This document shows positions 43,069-51,846 of a stretch of 64,000 nt of DNA, piece by piece; within the stretch, counting starts at the first letter, position 1, and each line of letters starts with the position of its first letter. The DNA lies in the NCBI GenBank assembly GCA_963169695.1, contig CAUJDS010000031.1:1-64000 (forward strand). The letters run 5' to 3'. Under the pieces are notes generated by a model, which had not been told where the DNA came from, made no database searches, and worked only from the letters and a program-made list of their open reading frames with translations. The position numbers were made by a program, and so were the translations under genes. This DNA comes from Bdellovibrionota bacterium. GTDB taxonomy: Bacteria; Bdellovibrionota; UBA1018; CAUJDS01.

Positions 43069-43083
43069 CGTAGCGCTAGAAGC

Positions 43084-43320
43084 TTATTCCGCTCCGTCGC
43101 TTCCAATGGCTTCTACTGGACAGGCTTCGAGCGCAGCCTGACATCGTTTGACCTCATCTTCATTGGCCGGCTGCTTAGAAACATAGGAATAGCCGTGTTC
43201 TTCGTTTCGAATAAAATTATCGGGTGCCTCAGATCGACAGGCATCACAGTCGATGCACTGCTCATCTACATAGAAAGTCCCGGTTGCGTTGTCTGCCCAT
43301 TTTGTCGATTTGTCTGCCAT
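43084..43320 (-). CDS. single-cluster ferredoxin
   Basis: 78 residues from the ATG at 43320; the frame itself opens at a TTG five codons earlier. Ligand pattern C-x2-C-x2-C (C22, C25, C28) and a distant CP (C67-P68) with an extra Cys at 60: the arrangement of monocluster [4Fe-4S]/[3Fe-4S] bacterial ferredoxins. FYVDEQCIDCDACRSEAPDN and EACPVEAIG are typical. It may pass electrons to the hydroxylase encoded convergently 15 bases away; that is inference. Confidence 0.88.
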   Translation of the reverse strand: MADKSTKWADNATGTFYVDEQCIDCDACRSEAPDNFIRNEEHGYSYVSKQPANEDEVKRCQAALEACPVEAIGSDGAE

Positions 43321-43346
43321 AAGCTTGGGTCCCAATTTAGGGGAGA

Positions 43347-44546
43347 CTAGGGATGCGTGTCAATTGCCTTGATCACGGTCTGGGCAGGTTTGCGAAGATT
43401 TCTGTCCCCAAATAACTCAGGGAGTCCCTGAATCCAGCGGCTTCTCACGCGGTAGCGCTCCCGTACAGTGTGGCGCAATTGAGGGCTGCCTAGGTTCTCA
43501 TAAGCCAAAAGGGGCTGCTCGGACTTGAAGTTTCGCCACTCGTCGCTTTTGAGCCAAGCGGATTTTAAGGGATAGGCCCCGGCTGCCACGATCCAACGCA
43601 CCGCCACCTTGGGGGAGTAGAGGAATTGCAGAAATCGGTAGGCAGATTCGCTGGGCTTCAGCAGGAGCCATTGCGTTCCTGAACTGACAAGACTTTGCTT
43701 GGGGTTTAGCGGAAGGCGTTGAAATCTCCACGAGAATTTCAGATCGCGCTGAAGTTGCGGAAGGTGGTGAGAGAATGTGACGAGAAAGGGAACTTTTTCG
43801 TTCTTAAACTGTTCCAGCGATTCTTCGGCAGAAAGGTGGGTAACAAGGTACCCCGCATTTTCCAAAAAACTTTGAAAGTCCGACCACTGGGCCGCTGTTC
43901 CTGGTAGGGACTCTCCTCTGGAATTCCAAAATGGGGATTTCAATAGGGTTTCTATTAGCCATAGTCCTTCTTCGCCCAGAAGCGAGAAGGTGAGCACCTT
44001 AGGTAGGTTGGCTTGTTCGGAAAGTGTTTTTAGTTGAAGCATCCATCGGCCCCAATTGTCGGAAGTACGCCGCAAGGAGGGGGGGAATTTGGCAATCCAA
44101 TCATTGTTGATGACCAGAATCGGGCTGATGCGCAAAAACGGAATCGACAAGATGCGCCCACTTCGATCTCTTGATTGCTTTACTAGAAAGGGCGTCAATC
44201 CTTGGAACAAAGCGTCCACTTCTTTTTTGGCGGGCGGCTTGGGCGTAAGTTCAGGCAGGTCATCCAGTTCTGAAAGATCTTCTACGGCAAGAAGGTCGGG
44301 GGTGCCACGGGCAACGCGCTCCACCAAATAGTCCTTCATGCTGGACCAGCCAGAGCGAGTAACGGTCCACTCGACTCTTCCATCAAGCGGGTTGGCCTCT
44401 TGAAATTCCGACAAGAGAGTATTCATTTCGACTTCAAAGGCACTTGAGATCTGAGGGTGCATGATTTGGAGCCCCGACGCTTTGGCCCAAGAAGCTGTCA
44501 GAACAATGCCACACGAAAAAAAAAGCAAGAGCCATGCGGGTTTCAT
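43347..44546 (-). CDS. periplasmic extracellular solute-binding protein (family 1)
   Basis: 399 residues with a signal peptide (MKPAWLLLFFSCGIVLTASWAKASG). The mature part follows the ABC sugar-binding fold: LLSEFQEANPLDGRVEWTVT, a PDLLAVEDLSELDD segment, ILSIPFLRISPILVINNDWI, and a C-terminal FLQFLYSPKVAVRWIVAAGA, YPLKSAW. It resembles UgpB/MalE-type proteins. No permease or ATPase lies nearby, so it is an orphan binding protein. It is 11 bases downstream of the ferredoxin's 5' end on the same strand. Confidence 0.8.
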   Translation of the reverse strand: MKPAWLLLFFSCGIVLTASWAKASGLQIMHPQISSAFEVEMNTLLSEFQEANPLDGRVEWTVTRSGWSSMKDYLVERVARGTPDLLAVEDLSELDDLPELTPKPPAKKEVDALFQGLTPFLVKQSRDRSGRILSIPFLRISPILVINNDWIAKFPPSLRRTSDNWGRWMLQLKTLSEQANLPKVLTFSLLGEEGLWLIETLLKSPFWNSRGESLPGTAAQWSDFQSFLENAGYLVTHLSAEESLEQFKNEKVPFLVTFSHHLPQLQRDLKFSWRFQRLPLNPKQSLVSSGTQWLLLKPSESAYRFLQFLYSPKVAVRWIVAAGAYPLKSAWLKSDEWRNFKSEQPLLAYENLGSPQLRHTVRERYRVRSRWIQGLPELFGDRNLRKPAQTVIKAIDTHP

Positions 44547-44579
44547 ATTCCTATGTTACTCTGAGCGAGCTGGACGTCC

Positions 44580-45695
44580 ATGGATAAAGTAATATTAGTC
44601 ATTAGCGATTGCCATCTTTCTGCGGGGCGATTCTTTGAAAATCGACTGAACCCTCACGAAGACTTTAATTTCGATGAAGACATGTGCGATTTAATCGAGC
44701 ATTTTTCTACCGGACGTTATGGCTCAGACGAAAAAGGCCCCGTCGAAGTCGAATTGTTTATTGATGGGGATTTTTTTGACTTCCTTAATGTTCCGATTCG
44801 CGGCGAATTCATTGATGCCATCACAGAAGAAGTTTCCACCTATAAAATTGACGCCATCCTAAAAGGTCACCCCAAAGTCATGAGCGCGTTTCGGCGGTTC
44901 TGCACTTTGCCAGGCAAGAGCATTTCGTACTTGATTGGAAACCACGACGCAGACCTCTTCTTTCCAGCGGTGCGAGAAAGAATTATTCGAGCCTGGGATC
45001 CGGAGGGAGCCTTTCCAAGTTCGAAGGTGACCCTCATTGCTGATCGGGATCGCGTAGCCATGGGTGGCGGACTAGAAATTCATCATGGCAATCAGTGGGA
45101 GCCTGGAAATGAGCTCGACTTTGCGCGGCCTTTTGTTGAACGAGGCGAAAAGAAGCTACTGAATCTCCCTTGGGGTAGCATTTATGTACTGAAGATCATC
45201 AATCGCCTCAAGACGGAGCGAGATTATTTGGACAAGATTCGTCCCATTAAGGCGTTCTTATTTTTCGGAATCATTTTTGATCCGCTTTTTACGTTTCGTT
45301 ACATGTTCTTGTCAGCATTCTATTTTGTAGCGACGCGACTCACTTCGCCCTTTCGAGCAAAGAGGGGCCTGCGTAATGTGATTGAGATCCTTCGGGAAGA
45401 GTTGAATGTATTTCAGGACCTTGAGCGGCCTGCAAGAAAGCTGCTCGACGAAAATCCAGAAATTCGAACGATCATTTTTGGCCATACTCACCGGCCAATG
45501 GATCGTATTTATCCCGATGGAAAGCAGTACATCAATACAGGCACCTGGACAAAGATGATTGACTTGGATTGGCGAGGATTGGGGCAGCAGTTTCGCCGAA
45601 CTTTTGCCTACGTTGAGATCAAAGACGGAGTGGCCAATTGTGAATTGAGAGAATGGGTGGGGTTCCGAGGGCCTCACAAAACTTTTGGACGCTGA
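44580..45695 (+). CDS. metallophosphoesterase (LpxH-like/calcineurin fold)
   Basis: 371 residues with all dinuclear-metal motifs: ISDCHLS (D-x-H), FIDGDFFDF (G-D), LIGNHDADLF (G-N-H-D), EIHHGNQ and IIFGHTHRPMD (G-H-x-H). A helical hydrophobic insert near 205-245 (FLFFGIIFDPLFTFRYMFL, AFYFVATRL) could contact the membrane, as in UDP-diacylglucosamine pyrophosphatases. It is divergent from the solute-binding protein gene, 33 bases apart, and ends 2 bases before a convergent gene. The exact substrate is uncertain. Confidence 0.86.
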   Translation: MDKVILVISDCHLSAGRFFENRLNPHEDFNFDEDMCDLIEHFSTGRYGSDEKGPVEVELFIDGDFFDFLNVPIRGEFIDAITEEVSTYKIDAILKGHPKVMSAFRRFCTLPGKSISYLIGNHDADLFFPAVRERIIRAWDPEGAFPSSKVTLIADRDRVAMGGGLEIHHGNQWEPGNELDFARPFVERGEKKLLNLPWGSIYVLKIINRLKTERDYLDKIRPIKAFLFFGIIFDPLFTFRYMFLSAFYFVATRLTSPFRAKRGLRNVIEILREELNVFQDLERPARKLLDENPEIRTIIFGHTHRPMDRIYPDGKQYINTGTWTKMIDLDWRGLGQQFRRTFAYVEIKDGVANCELREWVGFRGPHKTFGR

Positions 45696-45697
45696 CG

Positions 45698-46507
45698 TTA
45701 GTCCGATGCCTTCAGTAGCGAAAAACGAGCCCGCTTGGCGAGTACTTCATCGATTGGGAATTTCTTCAATGCTTCTTGTGCCTGATTACGGATCTCTTCC
45801 GATGACAATGCTGGGTTTTCAGCTCGAAGTTTAAAGGCGACATCGGACAGAAAAAGTCCCTCCACCGAATCGCGCCATGGTCGAGACGGAGCAAAGACTC
45901 GAATGAGACCCCAATTGGCATCAAAGAAATCATATTCCGTATAACGGGTAGCATTCTTTCCATCAGCTTCGAGGACAATGATCCCGTCGCTGTATTTGAG
46001 TGATCCACCTGATTTGAGCTGATAGCGATAAATATGCCGACCCGGTGTCTGCTTATCGAGCAGGTAAGTCATGTGGTATTTTTCGTTGGGAAAAGGTGAG
46101 GGAATGATTTGCTCCCAAAAAGTTACGATCTTGTTTTGGTCGCGCGATTCTACCTGGATCTTCTCGAACCCCGTAAATATTTCCTGATAGTGGTCGATGT
46201 CATCAATGACTTTGGCAACTTCCTCGAGGGGCTTTTCGATACGCATGACCTGTTCGAGCCCAATGGCAAAGGAATTGTCCGGCGTCTCGAGGCATCGTAG
46301 TTGAAGAGGATGAGGTGAGTCCTTCTGAAACGAAAGGTCCTTCGGTGGCCACTGTTCGAGGAGTTGAATGAGGAGAGGTGTGTAGATACTTTTGGGCCCT
46401 GGCAATTCTGTCTGGATTGGGTAATTGGCGCCAGCTGTTCGTGGTGCCAGAGCCGCGAGGAGCAGGAAGAATATGCAGGGTAGTAAGTTGGTGGTGTTCC
46501 CAGTCAT
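45698..46507 (-). CDS. exported SRPBCC/START-like protein
   Basis: 269 residues. N-terminal signal peptide (LLPCIFFLLLAALAPRTAGA). Residues about 85-225 resemble the SRPBCC lipid-binding fold: IEKPLEEVAKVIDDIDHYQEI, VTFWEQIIPSPFPN, HIYRYQLKSGGSLKYSDGII, TEYDFFDANWGLIRVF. It should be periplasmic and could bind a hydrophobic ligand. The C-terminal tail is basic. Family assignment is by pattern and could be wrong in detail. Confidence 0.68.
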   Translation of the reverse strand: MTGNTTNLLPCIFFLLLAALAPRTAGANYPIQTELPGPKSIYTPLLIQLLEQWPPKDLSFQKDSPHPLQLRCLETPDNSFAIGLEQVMRIEKPLEEVAKVIDDIDHYQEIFTGFEKIQVESRDQNKIVTFWEQIIPSPFPNEKYHMTYLLDKQTPGRHIYRYQLKSGGSLKYSDGIIVLEADGKNATRYTEYDFFDANWGLIRVFAPSRPWRDSVEGLFLSDVAFKLRAENPALSSEEIRNQAQEALKKFPIDEVLAKRARFSLLKASD

Positions 46508-46560
46508 AATATTTTGAATTCCTATTTTGCAAAACCTCTGTATAGCGTACGGTCAATTTT

Positions 46561-47676
46561 ATGGCTAGTTTGGTCCTTCATCAAGATCTCAGAACTTTCA
46601 AAGTACTCCGATCTTTTTTGGACTCCTACCCGGGGCATGTGCTCACTTCAGCGAATGATGTGAATGAGGCTGTAGGCTTTTTAATGCGCAATCGAGATCG
46701 AACACGTAGCATTTTCATGGATTTTGACCAGATGGGTCAAGCGGCATGGGATCTTTTCGAAAAAATGCAGTCATCGCCATTTTTGAGGGACTGTGCTTGG
46801 ATTGGAATGGGCGCTCCATTGATTCGACAATCGACCCTTCCCAAAGTCGATGCTTGGCTTACGAAACCATTTGGCGCACGCGGTTTTGGTCAAGCATTGG
46901 ATGAAGCAATGCAGAGCAAAGGTCGGCATCGCGACACGCTGATGCTCATCAAAGGTGGGGAATCATTTGAAGAACAAAAACTCAATCAAGCCTTGTCTAC
47001 CCATGGCGGACATTGGAAAAGGTTAATTCGGGTTGCCTCGCGCGAGGATTTTTTCAGAGAGCTTTCAATTCACTCCGCTCGCCTGGGCGGTGTGTTGGTT
47101 GATCCTTTGACCTACCATCGCGAGGCGAAGGATTGGTTCCGAGGGTTTGCAAGAAGCGTTCAGGGCAAGCGTACGGTCTTTGGAGTGTTGAGTCGGGTGC
47201 CGCTAGAAGTGGGAGACTTGCGATGCCATGGACACTTCTTTGTTCAAGGAAATTCACTGACCTTATTTGGAGCCAATGAACTTCTGTTGCGAATGTCGCG
47301 TCGCTTGATCTGTCTCGCCCAAGTGGAACGCGCGGTTCAACAGGGTTCGGATCTGCAAGAGCGAGCAAACCTACTTGAAAGGATCGATCCGCATCTTTTG
47401 GAATATCAAGTGGCAAGGGCTGGAGTACTCTTGGATTTGGGAGAATATGAATCAGCGTCACGATGCTGCGAAGCGATCCTTCAGCTCAATCCTTATTTGC
47501 CGCGGGCGCATTGGATATTGATGAAAGCCGCTCAAGCGCTTCAGCTTGAACGAGCGAAAGATCATGCACAGCTAGCCCTTCATCATTGCCCCCGTCACCT
47601 AGGCGTCGTGGAAGAAGCCAATAAAATATTAGGATCCTATGGAAGTAGCAGCGATGGATTCTCCCGAGCTTCGTAG
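46561..47676 (+). CDS. degenerate receiver-domain protein with C-terminal TPR
   Basis: 371 residues, no signal peptide. The first ~120 residues have a response-regulator shape (SIFMDFD..., WIGMGAP, DAWLTKPFGARGFGQAL), with the phospho-acceptor Asp region altered but the lysine of the K-P motif kept. A second receiver-like stretch follows (about 125-235). Residues about 265-350 are TPR-like (LLDLGEYESASRCCEAILQL, NPYLPRAHWILMKAAQALQL). It overlaps the DUF2156-rhomboid gene by 38 bases. No kinase is adjacent. Output probably occurs through protein contacts. Confidence 0.68.
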   Translation: MASLVLHQDLRTFKVLRSFLDSYPGHVLTSANDVNEAVGFLMRNRDRTRSIFMDFDQMGQAAWDLFEKMQSSPFLRDCAWIGMGAPLIRQSTLPKVDAWLTKPFGARGFGQALDEAMQSKGRHRDTLMLIKGGESFEEQKLNQALSTHGGHWKRLIRVASREDFFRELSIHSARLGGVLVDPLTYHREAKDWFRGFARSVQGKRTVFGVLSRVPLEVGDLRCHGHFFVQGNSLTLFGANELLLRMSRRLICLAQVERAVQQGSDLQERANLLERIDPHLLEYQVARAGVLLDLGEYESASRCCEAILQLNPYLPRAHWILMKAAQALQLERAKDHAQLALHHCPRHLGVVEEANKILGSYGSSSDGFSRAS

Positions 47677-49330
47677 TCTGCTCAAAGACCATGGATGGAA
47701 TAGCAATGCTTTCATGGCTCTTTACCCTGAGTTTGAGCTCTTTCGATCGAAGGATAGACTTCGTTCAGCCATTGCCTATGTCGAAACCAAGACCGCATGG
47801 GTTGGCGCCGCAGATCCGTTAGGACCGCTCGAAGAGCACGGGGAAATTTTAAAACAATTTGGACTAGCTGCAAAAGCGCGAGGAAAAGACGCCCTATTAA
47901 TTGCAGCTGGGACTGCTACACGGCAGCAGGCAAAGCTTCAAGGGTATGGTTCGATCTGGATTGGCTCCGAGCCAAGTTTTGATTTTCAAAAATACCAACC
48001 ACGTGCCGATACCGTCCAAACAGCACGTCGATTGGAACAACGTGGATTTCGGGTAGAGGAAGTTCGGCCACGAGAAATGAATCCACAGGACCGGGTGCAA
48101 TTGGAAAAGCTACTCCACAATTGGTTGGCCTCCCGAAAAATGGAACTCCTTGGATTTCTGAATACCGTGAATCCGTGGATCCTAGAAGCGGACAAAAAAT
48201 ATTTTGTGCTGAAGCAGGGTTCGGCGCTGCATGCGTTCGTGGCTGCTATTCCGATTTGGCCCCGCAAGGCCTGGTATTTAATTGATGTGATTCGTCCTCA
48301 AGAGTCCCTTCCTGGGGGTTCCGAGCTACTGATTCTCGAAGCGATGCGAATCCTCAAGCAGCAGGGTGCAAGAGAGGTCAGTCTAGGTGTCTCTCCGCTA
48401 TCGAATCTTCATCGAGCACCATTGCCTGAGCATCCTTGGCTGTACCGGGGAATGAGTACCGTCTATCGGCACTTCAATGTCTTCTATCGATTTCAGTCGC
48501 TTCATCAGTTCAAATTGAAGTTTAAGCCAACCTCCGAAGAGCCCTCTTATTTGCTTTATTGGCCCGGGCGGCTGAGTCTTCGAGTTCCTGTCGGACTGAT
48601 TCAGGCAATCTTCCCGGATGGCATCCGAGGAATGTTATGCGGAACTTTCTTGCGGTCGCTTCGGCAAGCGCGACTGCGAGAGGTGCTGGCCTCCGCTCTA
48701 AAAGAACATTTTGTGTTGAGACCCATTCCATTGGATGGCAGGTCACTTCTGCAAAGGACTCGCATGACTCAGTACCTTCTCGCCTTCAATCTCGTGGCTT
48801 TCTTGATCTCATCGGGCGGAGGTTGGATGCCTCGCCCTGAGTGGATAACTTGGGGAAGTTTTTCTTTGAAGAAGGTGCTGGCTTTTGACTTCCTTCCAAT
48901 GGCCACTGCAGGAATGCTGCATTGGAATGCCTGGCACCTTTTGGCCAACTCGGGTCTGCTCTTTGGGTTTGTGGGGCTTCTGGAGGTGTTGCTTGGAGCG
49001 AGTTGGGTTTTGCCACTTTATTTCTTGGGTTATTTTTCAACGAATCTTTTGACGGCGCTCCTTTTGGTATGGCCGGCCACAAAAGTGTTTCCAGGAGCCG
49101 CGGCCTACCTTTCCTTAGAGTCCGACGTCGGGGCGTCATTGGCTATCTTTTCTTGTCTTGGTGGGCTTATTTTCTTTTTGAAAAATACCCGTGCATGGTT
49201 GATTCTCCTTGGCCTAGGAGTTTTACTCGCATGCCTATTTTTTCAAAGCCTTCTTCAAGCCAATCACTGGGTGGCCATTATTTTGGGAGTGTTCGCAACT
49301 GGGTGGATGGCCAAAAGACGACTTGGTTGA
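47639..49330 (+). CDS. DUF2156 acyltransferase-like domain fused to a rhomboid-like membrane domain
   Basis: 563 residues; ATG at 47654 is an alternative start. Residues 1-310 match DUF2156, the C-terminal domain of MprF-like aminoacyl-lipid synthases (GNAT-like): YVETKTAWVGAADPLGP, LGFLNTVNPWILEADKKYF, SLGVSPLSNL. Residues about 370-560 look like a rhomboid intramembrane protease: HWNAWHLLANSGLLFG with the H-x3-N oxyanion motif, a helix ending GLLEVLLG, GASLAIF with the candidate catalytic Ser500, and NHWVAIILG with candidate His543. The GxSG loop reads VGASLA, so activity is uncertain. This fusion would join lipid aminoacylation-like chemistry to membrane proteolysis. It shares coupled starts and stops with both neighbours. 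Confidence 0.72.
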   Translation: MEVAAMDSPELRSLLKDHGWNSNAFMALYPEFELFRSKDRLRSAIAYVETKTAWVGAADPLGPLEEHGEILKQFGLAAKARGKDALLIAAGTATRQQAKLQGYGSIWIGSEPSFDFQKYQPRADTVQTARRLEQRGFRVEEVRPREMNPQDRVQLEKLLHNWLASRKMELLGFLNTVNPWILEADKKYFVLKQGSALHAFVAAIPIWPRKAWYLIDVIRPQESLPGGSELLILEAMRILKQQGAREVSLGVSPLSNLHRAPLPEHPWLYRGMSTVYRHFNVFYRFQSLHQFKLKFKPTSEEPSYLLYWPGRLSLRVPVGLIQAIFPDGIRGMLCGTFLRSLRQARLREVLASALKEHFVLRPIPLDGRSLLQRTRMTQYLLAFNLVAFLISSGGGWMPRPEWITWGSFSLKKVLAFDFLPMATAGMLHWNAWHLLANSGLLFGFVGLLEVLLGASWVLPLYFLGYFSTNLLTALLLVWPATKVFPGAAAYLSLESDVGASLAIFSCLGGLIFFLKNTRAWLILLGLGVLLACLFFQSLLQANHWVAIILGVFATGWMAKRRLG

Positions 49331-50163
49331 AGTCCATTGTTTTTGTACAGATTTTCTTTCTGCTTATAGCAAGTGTTGGCGTATCCCAGTCCTTTGCTGA
49401 TTTTGAATTTCTTCCGAATAATCGGCATCATCAATTTAAGACGTACGGGCTTTTTTCAGAGGAACATGGTTCCCTGCTTTATCGTAATGGAGGTAGGGCT
49501 TGGGGAGATTTGGGCGTCAGTTTGGCTTTCATTGAAATGAGTGATTGGTGGGGAAGACCGCAACTCATTCTCTTCGGGACGGCAAGCAGCAATTTTCGAT
49601 TGGGAAATGATGGCGCTGGATTTCTTACCGAGACAACGGATGGACGGTTCGGTACGTGGATTGAGTGGGTGATCGACGCGCAGCTTCGGGTGTCCTTAGG
49701 TTGGCTGCACTATTCGGGACATGTATCGGATGATGTACCTGACCGAAGTCTGATGGGGTTGAATTTAGGTAATCAGTTTCTTGCGGTGAAGTTGATCTAT
49801 GATGGCCTTCCGAATATGAGGGTAGGGGGCACACTCAAGCCTATTTTGAGTTCTGATCCAGCGATGAAGGCTCTCGCAATGGAACAGTTTTTGGAATGGT
49901 TTCCTTTCGGGATCAATGAGCCTATCAAGCGAGGAAAGCCATACCTTGCCTTGGGGTTTGAGCAGGGCGGAACCACTCAGTGGCATTGGACAAGTCACTT
50001 GCAATTGGGCCTGGCGTTTGGAAGTCACTTCCTTGAGCAGCACACGGCAGGGGCGCGGATCGTAGTGGGTTATTACAATGGTTGGGATCCAAGCTTGAAA
50101 TACGCGCAATTCAAAAATCTGCGCGCAACCTTTGGGTACTTTGGATTCATGTTGGATTTTTAA
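49327..50163 (+). CDS. outer-membrane barrel-like exported protein
   Basis: The frame extends far upstream inside the previous gene, but the signal peptide MKSIVFVQIFFLLIASVGVS starts at the TTG at 49327, overlapping the previous stop in TTGA; a GTG at 49303 is the other option. The 278-residue product alternates hydrophobic and polar residues and ends in F (FGFMLDF), as outer-membrane barrels do: LRVSLGWLHYSGHV, NLGNQFLAVKLIYDGL, ARIVVGYYNGWDPS. It resembles DUF1207-like barrels. It is translationally coupled to the DUF2156-rhomboid gene and converges on the vWA lipoprotein gene. Confidence 0.65.
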   Translation: MKSIVFVQIFFLLIASVGVSQSFADFEFLPNNRHHQFKTYGLFSEEHGSLLYRNGGRAWGDLGVSLAFIEMSDWWGRPQLILFGTASSNFRLGNDGAGFLTETTDGRFGTWIEWVIDAQLRVSLGWLHYSGHVSDDVPDRSLMGLNLGNQFLAVKLIYDGLPNMRVGGTLKPILSSDPAMKALAMEQFLEWFPFGINEPIKRGKPYLALGFEQGGTTQWHWTSHLQLGLAFGSHFLEQHTAGARIVVGYYNGWDPSLKYAQFKNLRATFGYFGFMLDF

Positions 50164-50168
50164 TTCAA

Positions 50169-51380
50169 TTAAGGCTGGCGAATATAATCGACTTTGATCG
50201 TGTCGAGACCAACCAGCTTAGCTGAGCCATTGAGCCTGAAAATATATCCCGTGATAGGGCGCATCGAAAAAGGGGCCGTAATAGAATTGATGCTGGCTTG
50301 ATAGCCCACATAAGTCCAACCGTTTTGTGCATTCTGGGGAATCGTTTGCGCATTATTAGCATCACCATTGATGTACTTGGTGAGGGTGACGGGTTCGTTG
50401 AAGTTGGGCGCAGTAGCTACTGCTACATATTCGGTCTGAAGACTCAAAAGGGTTCCTTCTAAGTTTTGAGCGATGGCATCAAATGCGCCGTTGATCGACC
50501 CACTCACAGGATGATTGCAAATATTGAGTTGGTTGGAAGCTCCGCCATCAAAATGAGTTGCCATACGCAAGTAGCGTGAGCCACGTCGCGAAGAACCATT
50601 CAAGCAGTTCGTGGTAGCAGTCTGCGCGACCAATGAGAAGAATCGAAAATCTGCGGTCTTGCCTTGATTCTCTAAGTTCTGAAATCGAGTCTCGTACAAA
50701 CCATAAGTCCGTTCGTCTTCACCGGCGCAAGGTACCAAACTATTATCAGGTGCCGTACACCAAGCGATTTCGGAAGTATCTTCGGAGTTGCTCATCAGTA
50801 GCACTACTGAGATAGCTCCTGGTCTCAAAAATCCAGTGTTGTTATAAGTCTGAGTCAATGCTTGATGCACGCGCGTGAATCCTGCTTCTGCAGTGGTGGT
50901 GACATGACTTTGAGTGATGAAGCGCGAGTAGTTCCAAGGTTCAATAAAATAAGTGGCTGGAAGGGTGAGGCCAGGTAGTCCAGCGGTTGCACCAGGAAAA
51001 AGGGGCAGCCAGCCCGTTCGGCCATTCAATGCCCAGTTGCCATCATAGTACGATGGAACAACTTGAACAGGCGTGATGATGGAGCCTGTTAGTGGGACGC
51101 TAGTAAAATGAAAATCCCAACCGCGTTCTTGTAGCTGATTGAGAAACAGGGGCGTCTCGGCTTGAATTTCTGCAAAGCTCTCCGCGCCAGAACCGGAGTC
51201 ATCTTGAACTAATAGCAAATCGACGGAGGGAGGAATAAAGAAAGACCCAGGCGCGACTTGGCGCTTGGTGCTGACTCCTTCTCGAAAGGTGGTGTTATCC
51301 CCACAGCTCGAAAGCAGACCGATGCCCAAGATCAGGGTTAGGGCCTTGAGAGTCGTTGCACTGTTAGAAATCTGACGCAC
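50169..51380 (-). CDS. lipoprotein with a von Willebrand A-like domain
   Basis: The frame opens at 51440 with a poor context; the GTG at 51380 with AAGAGGAA ahead starts a proper lipoprotein signal (VRQISNS..., LILGIGLLSSCGD). The mature ~375 residues hold a vWA-like fold: DLLLVQDDSGSGAESF carries the D-x-S-x-S MIDAS motif, then AISVVLLMSNSEDTSEIAWC. The rest is Gly/Asn/Thr-rich with paired cysteines. Such proteins act in adhesion or metal-dependent binding at the cell surface. It is the convergent neighbour of the barrel protein, with 5 bases between the stops. Confidence 0.72.
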   Translation of the reverse strand: MRQISNSATTLKALTLILGIGLLSSCGDNTTFREGVSTKRQVAPGSFFIPPSVDLLLVQDDSGSGAESFAEIQAETPLFLNQLQERGWDFHFTSVPLTGSIITPVQVVPSYYDGNWALNGRTGWLPLFPGATAGLPGLTLPATYFIEPWNYSRFITQSHVTTTAEAGFTRVHQALTQTYNNTGFLRPGAISVVLLMSNSEDTSEIAWCTAPDNSLVPCAGEDERTYGLYETRFQNLENQGKTADFRFFSLVAQTATTNCLNGSSRRGSRYLRMATHFDGGASNQLNICNHPVSGSINGAFDAIAQNLEGTLLSLQTEYVAVATAPNFNEPVTLTKYINGDANNAQTIPQNAQNGWTYVGYQASINSITAPFSMRPITGYIFRLNGSAKLVGLDTIKVDYIRQP

Positions 51381-51540
51381 GATAGGGTTCCTCTTAAGGA
51401 AGCTATCGCAAGGACCATACCAGACCCTGGCCTTTGGCATTTAATAAAAGTCTTTGAATACGAGGGGATAGGATGGGTAGCTTCTCTGGTCTCCTGGGAA
51501 ATCAAGGCTTTTCACCCAAGGATTCAACGCCTGTCTAGAA

Positions 51541-51700
51541 CTTAGACGGTACCTTCTAAGCGCAGCCCCAGCGAGGGCGGGCTGTGACTTCGATTAAATA
51601 CATACAAAATACGTATGCTAACGAATCCGTACTAGGACCTGAAAGGTACTCCTTCATCGTACAGTACGACGAGGGCTTGATACCCAGGAAGCGGGCTGCA
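51541..51700 (+). repeat. dispersed repeat copy B with hairpins
   Basis: It starts with a hairpin whose arms are CTTAGA and TCTAAG (51541-51560), continues with CAGCCCCAGCGAGGGCGGG, matching the HNH element's end, then TTCGATTAAATACAT and the palindrome TCATCGTACAGTACGACGA (51654-51672), and GAGGGCTTGATACCC. It is a shortened version of the left half of the HNH element, without the gene. The rest of the 466-base gap between 51381 and 51846 shows only the divergent promoter region and nothing else I can name. Confidence 0.6.
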
Positions 51701-51846
51701 TTTGTAGTCACTGTTTTGACGCTGTGTCTTCAGTTTGATTTTAAGGGCTAACCAAGTCTGAGTAGGGTGTGTTTGATCGGGATCAAGTTCATCGAACCTA
51801 TGGTTTCTTTAAGGTTTGTGTAGAGCAAGACGATAAGTCGAGTGGA

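Noticed and set aside
48922-49326. Upstream extension of the barrel gene inside the rhomboid-like gene
   Set aside because: The extension reads out of frame through the coding part of the previous gene; the signal peptide only starts at the TTG at 49327.
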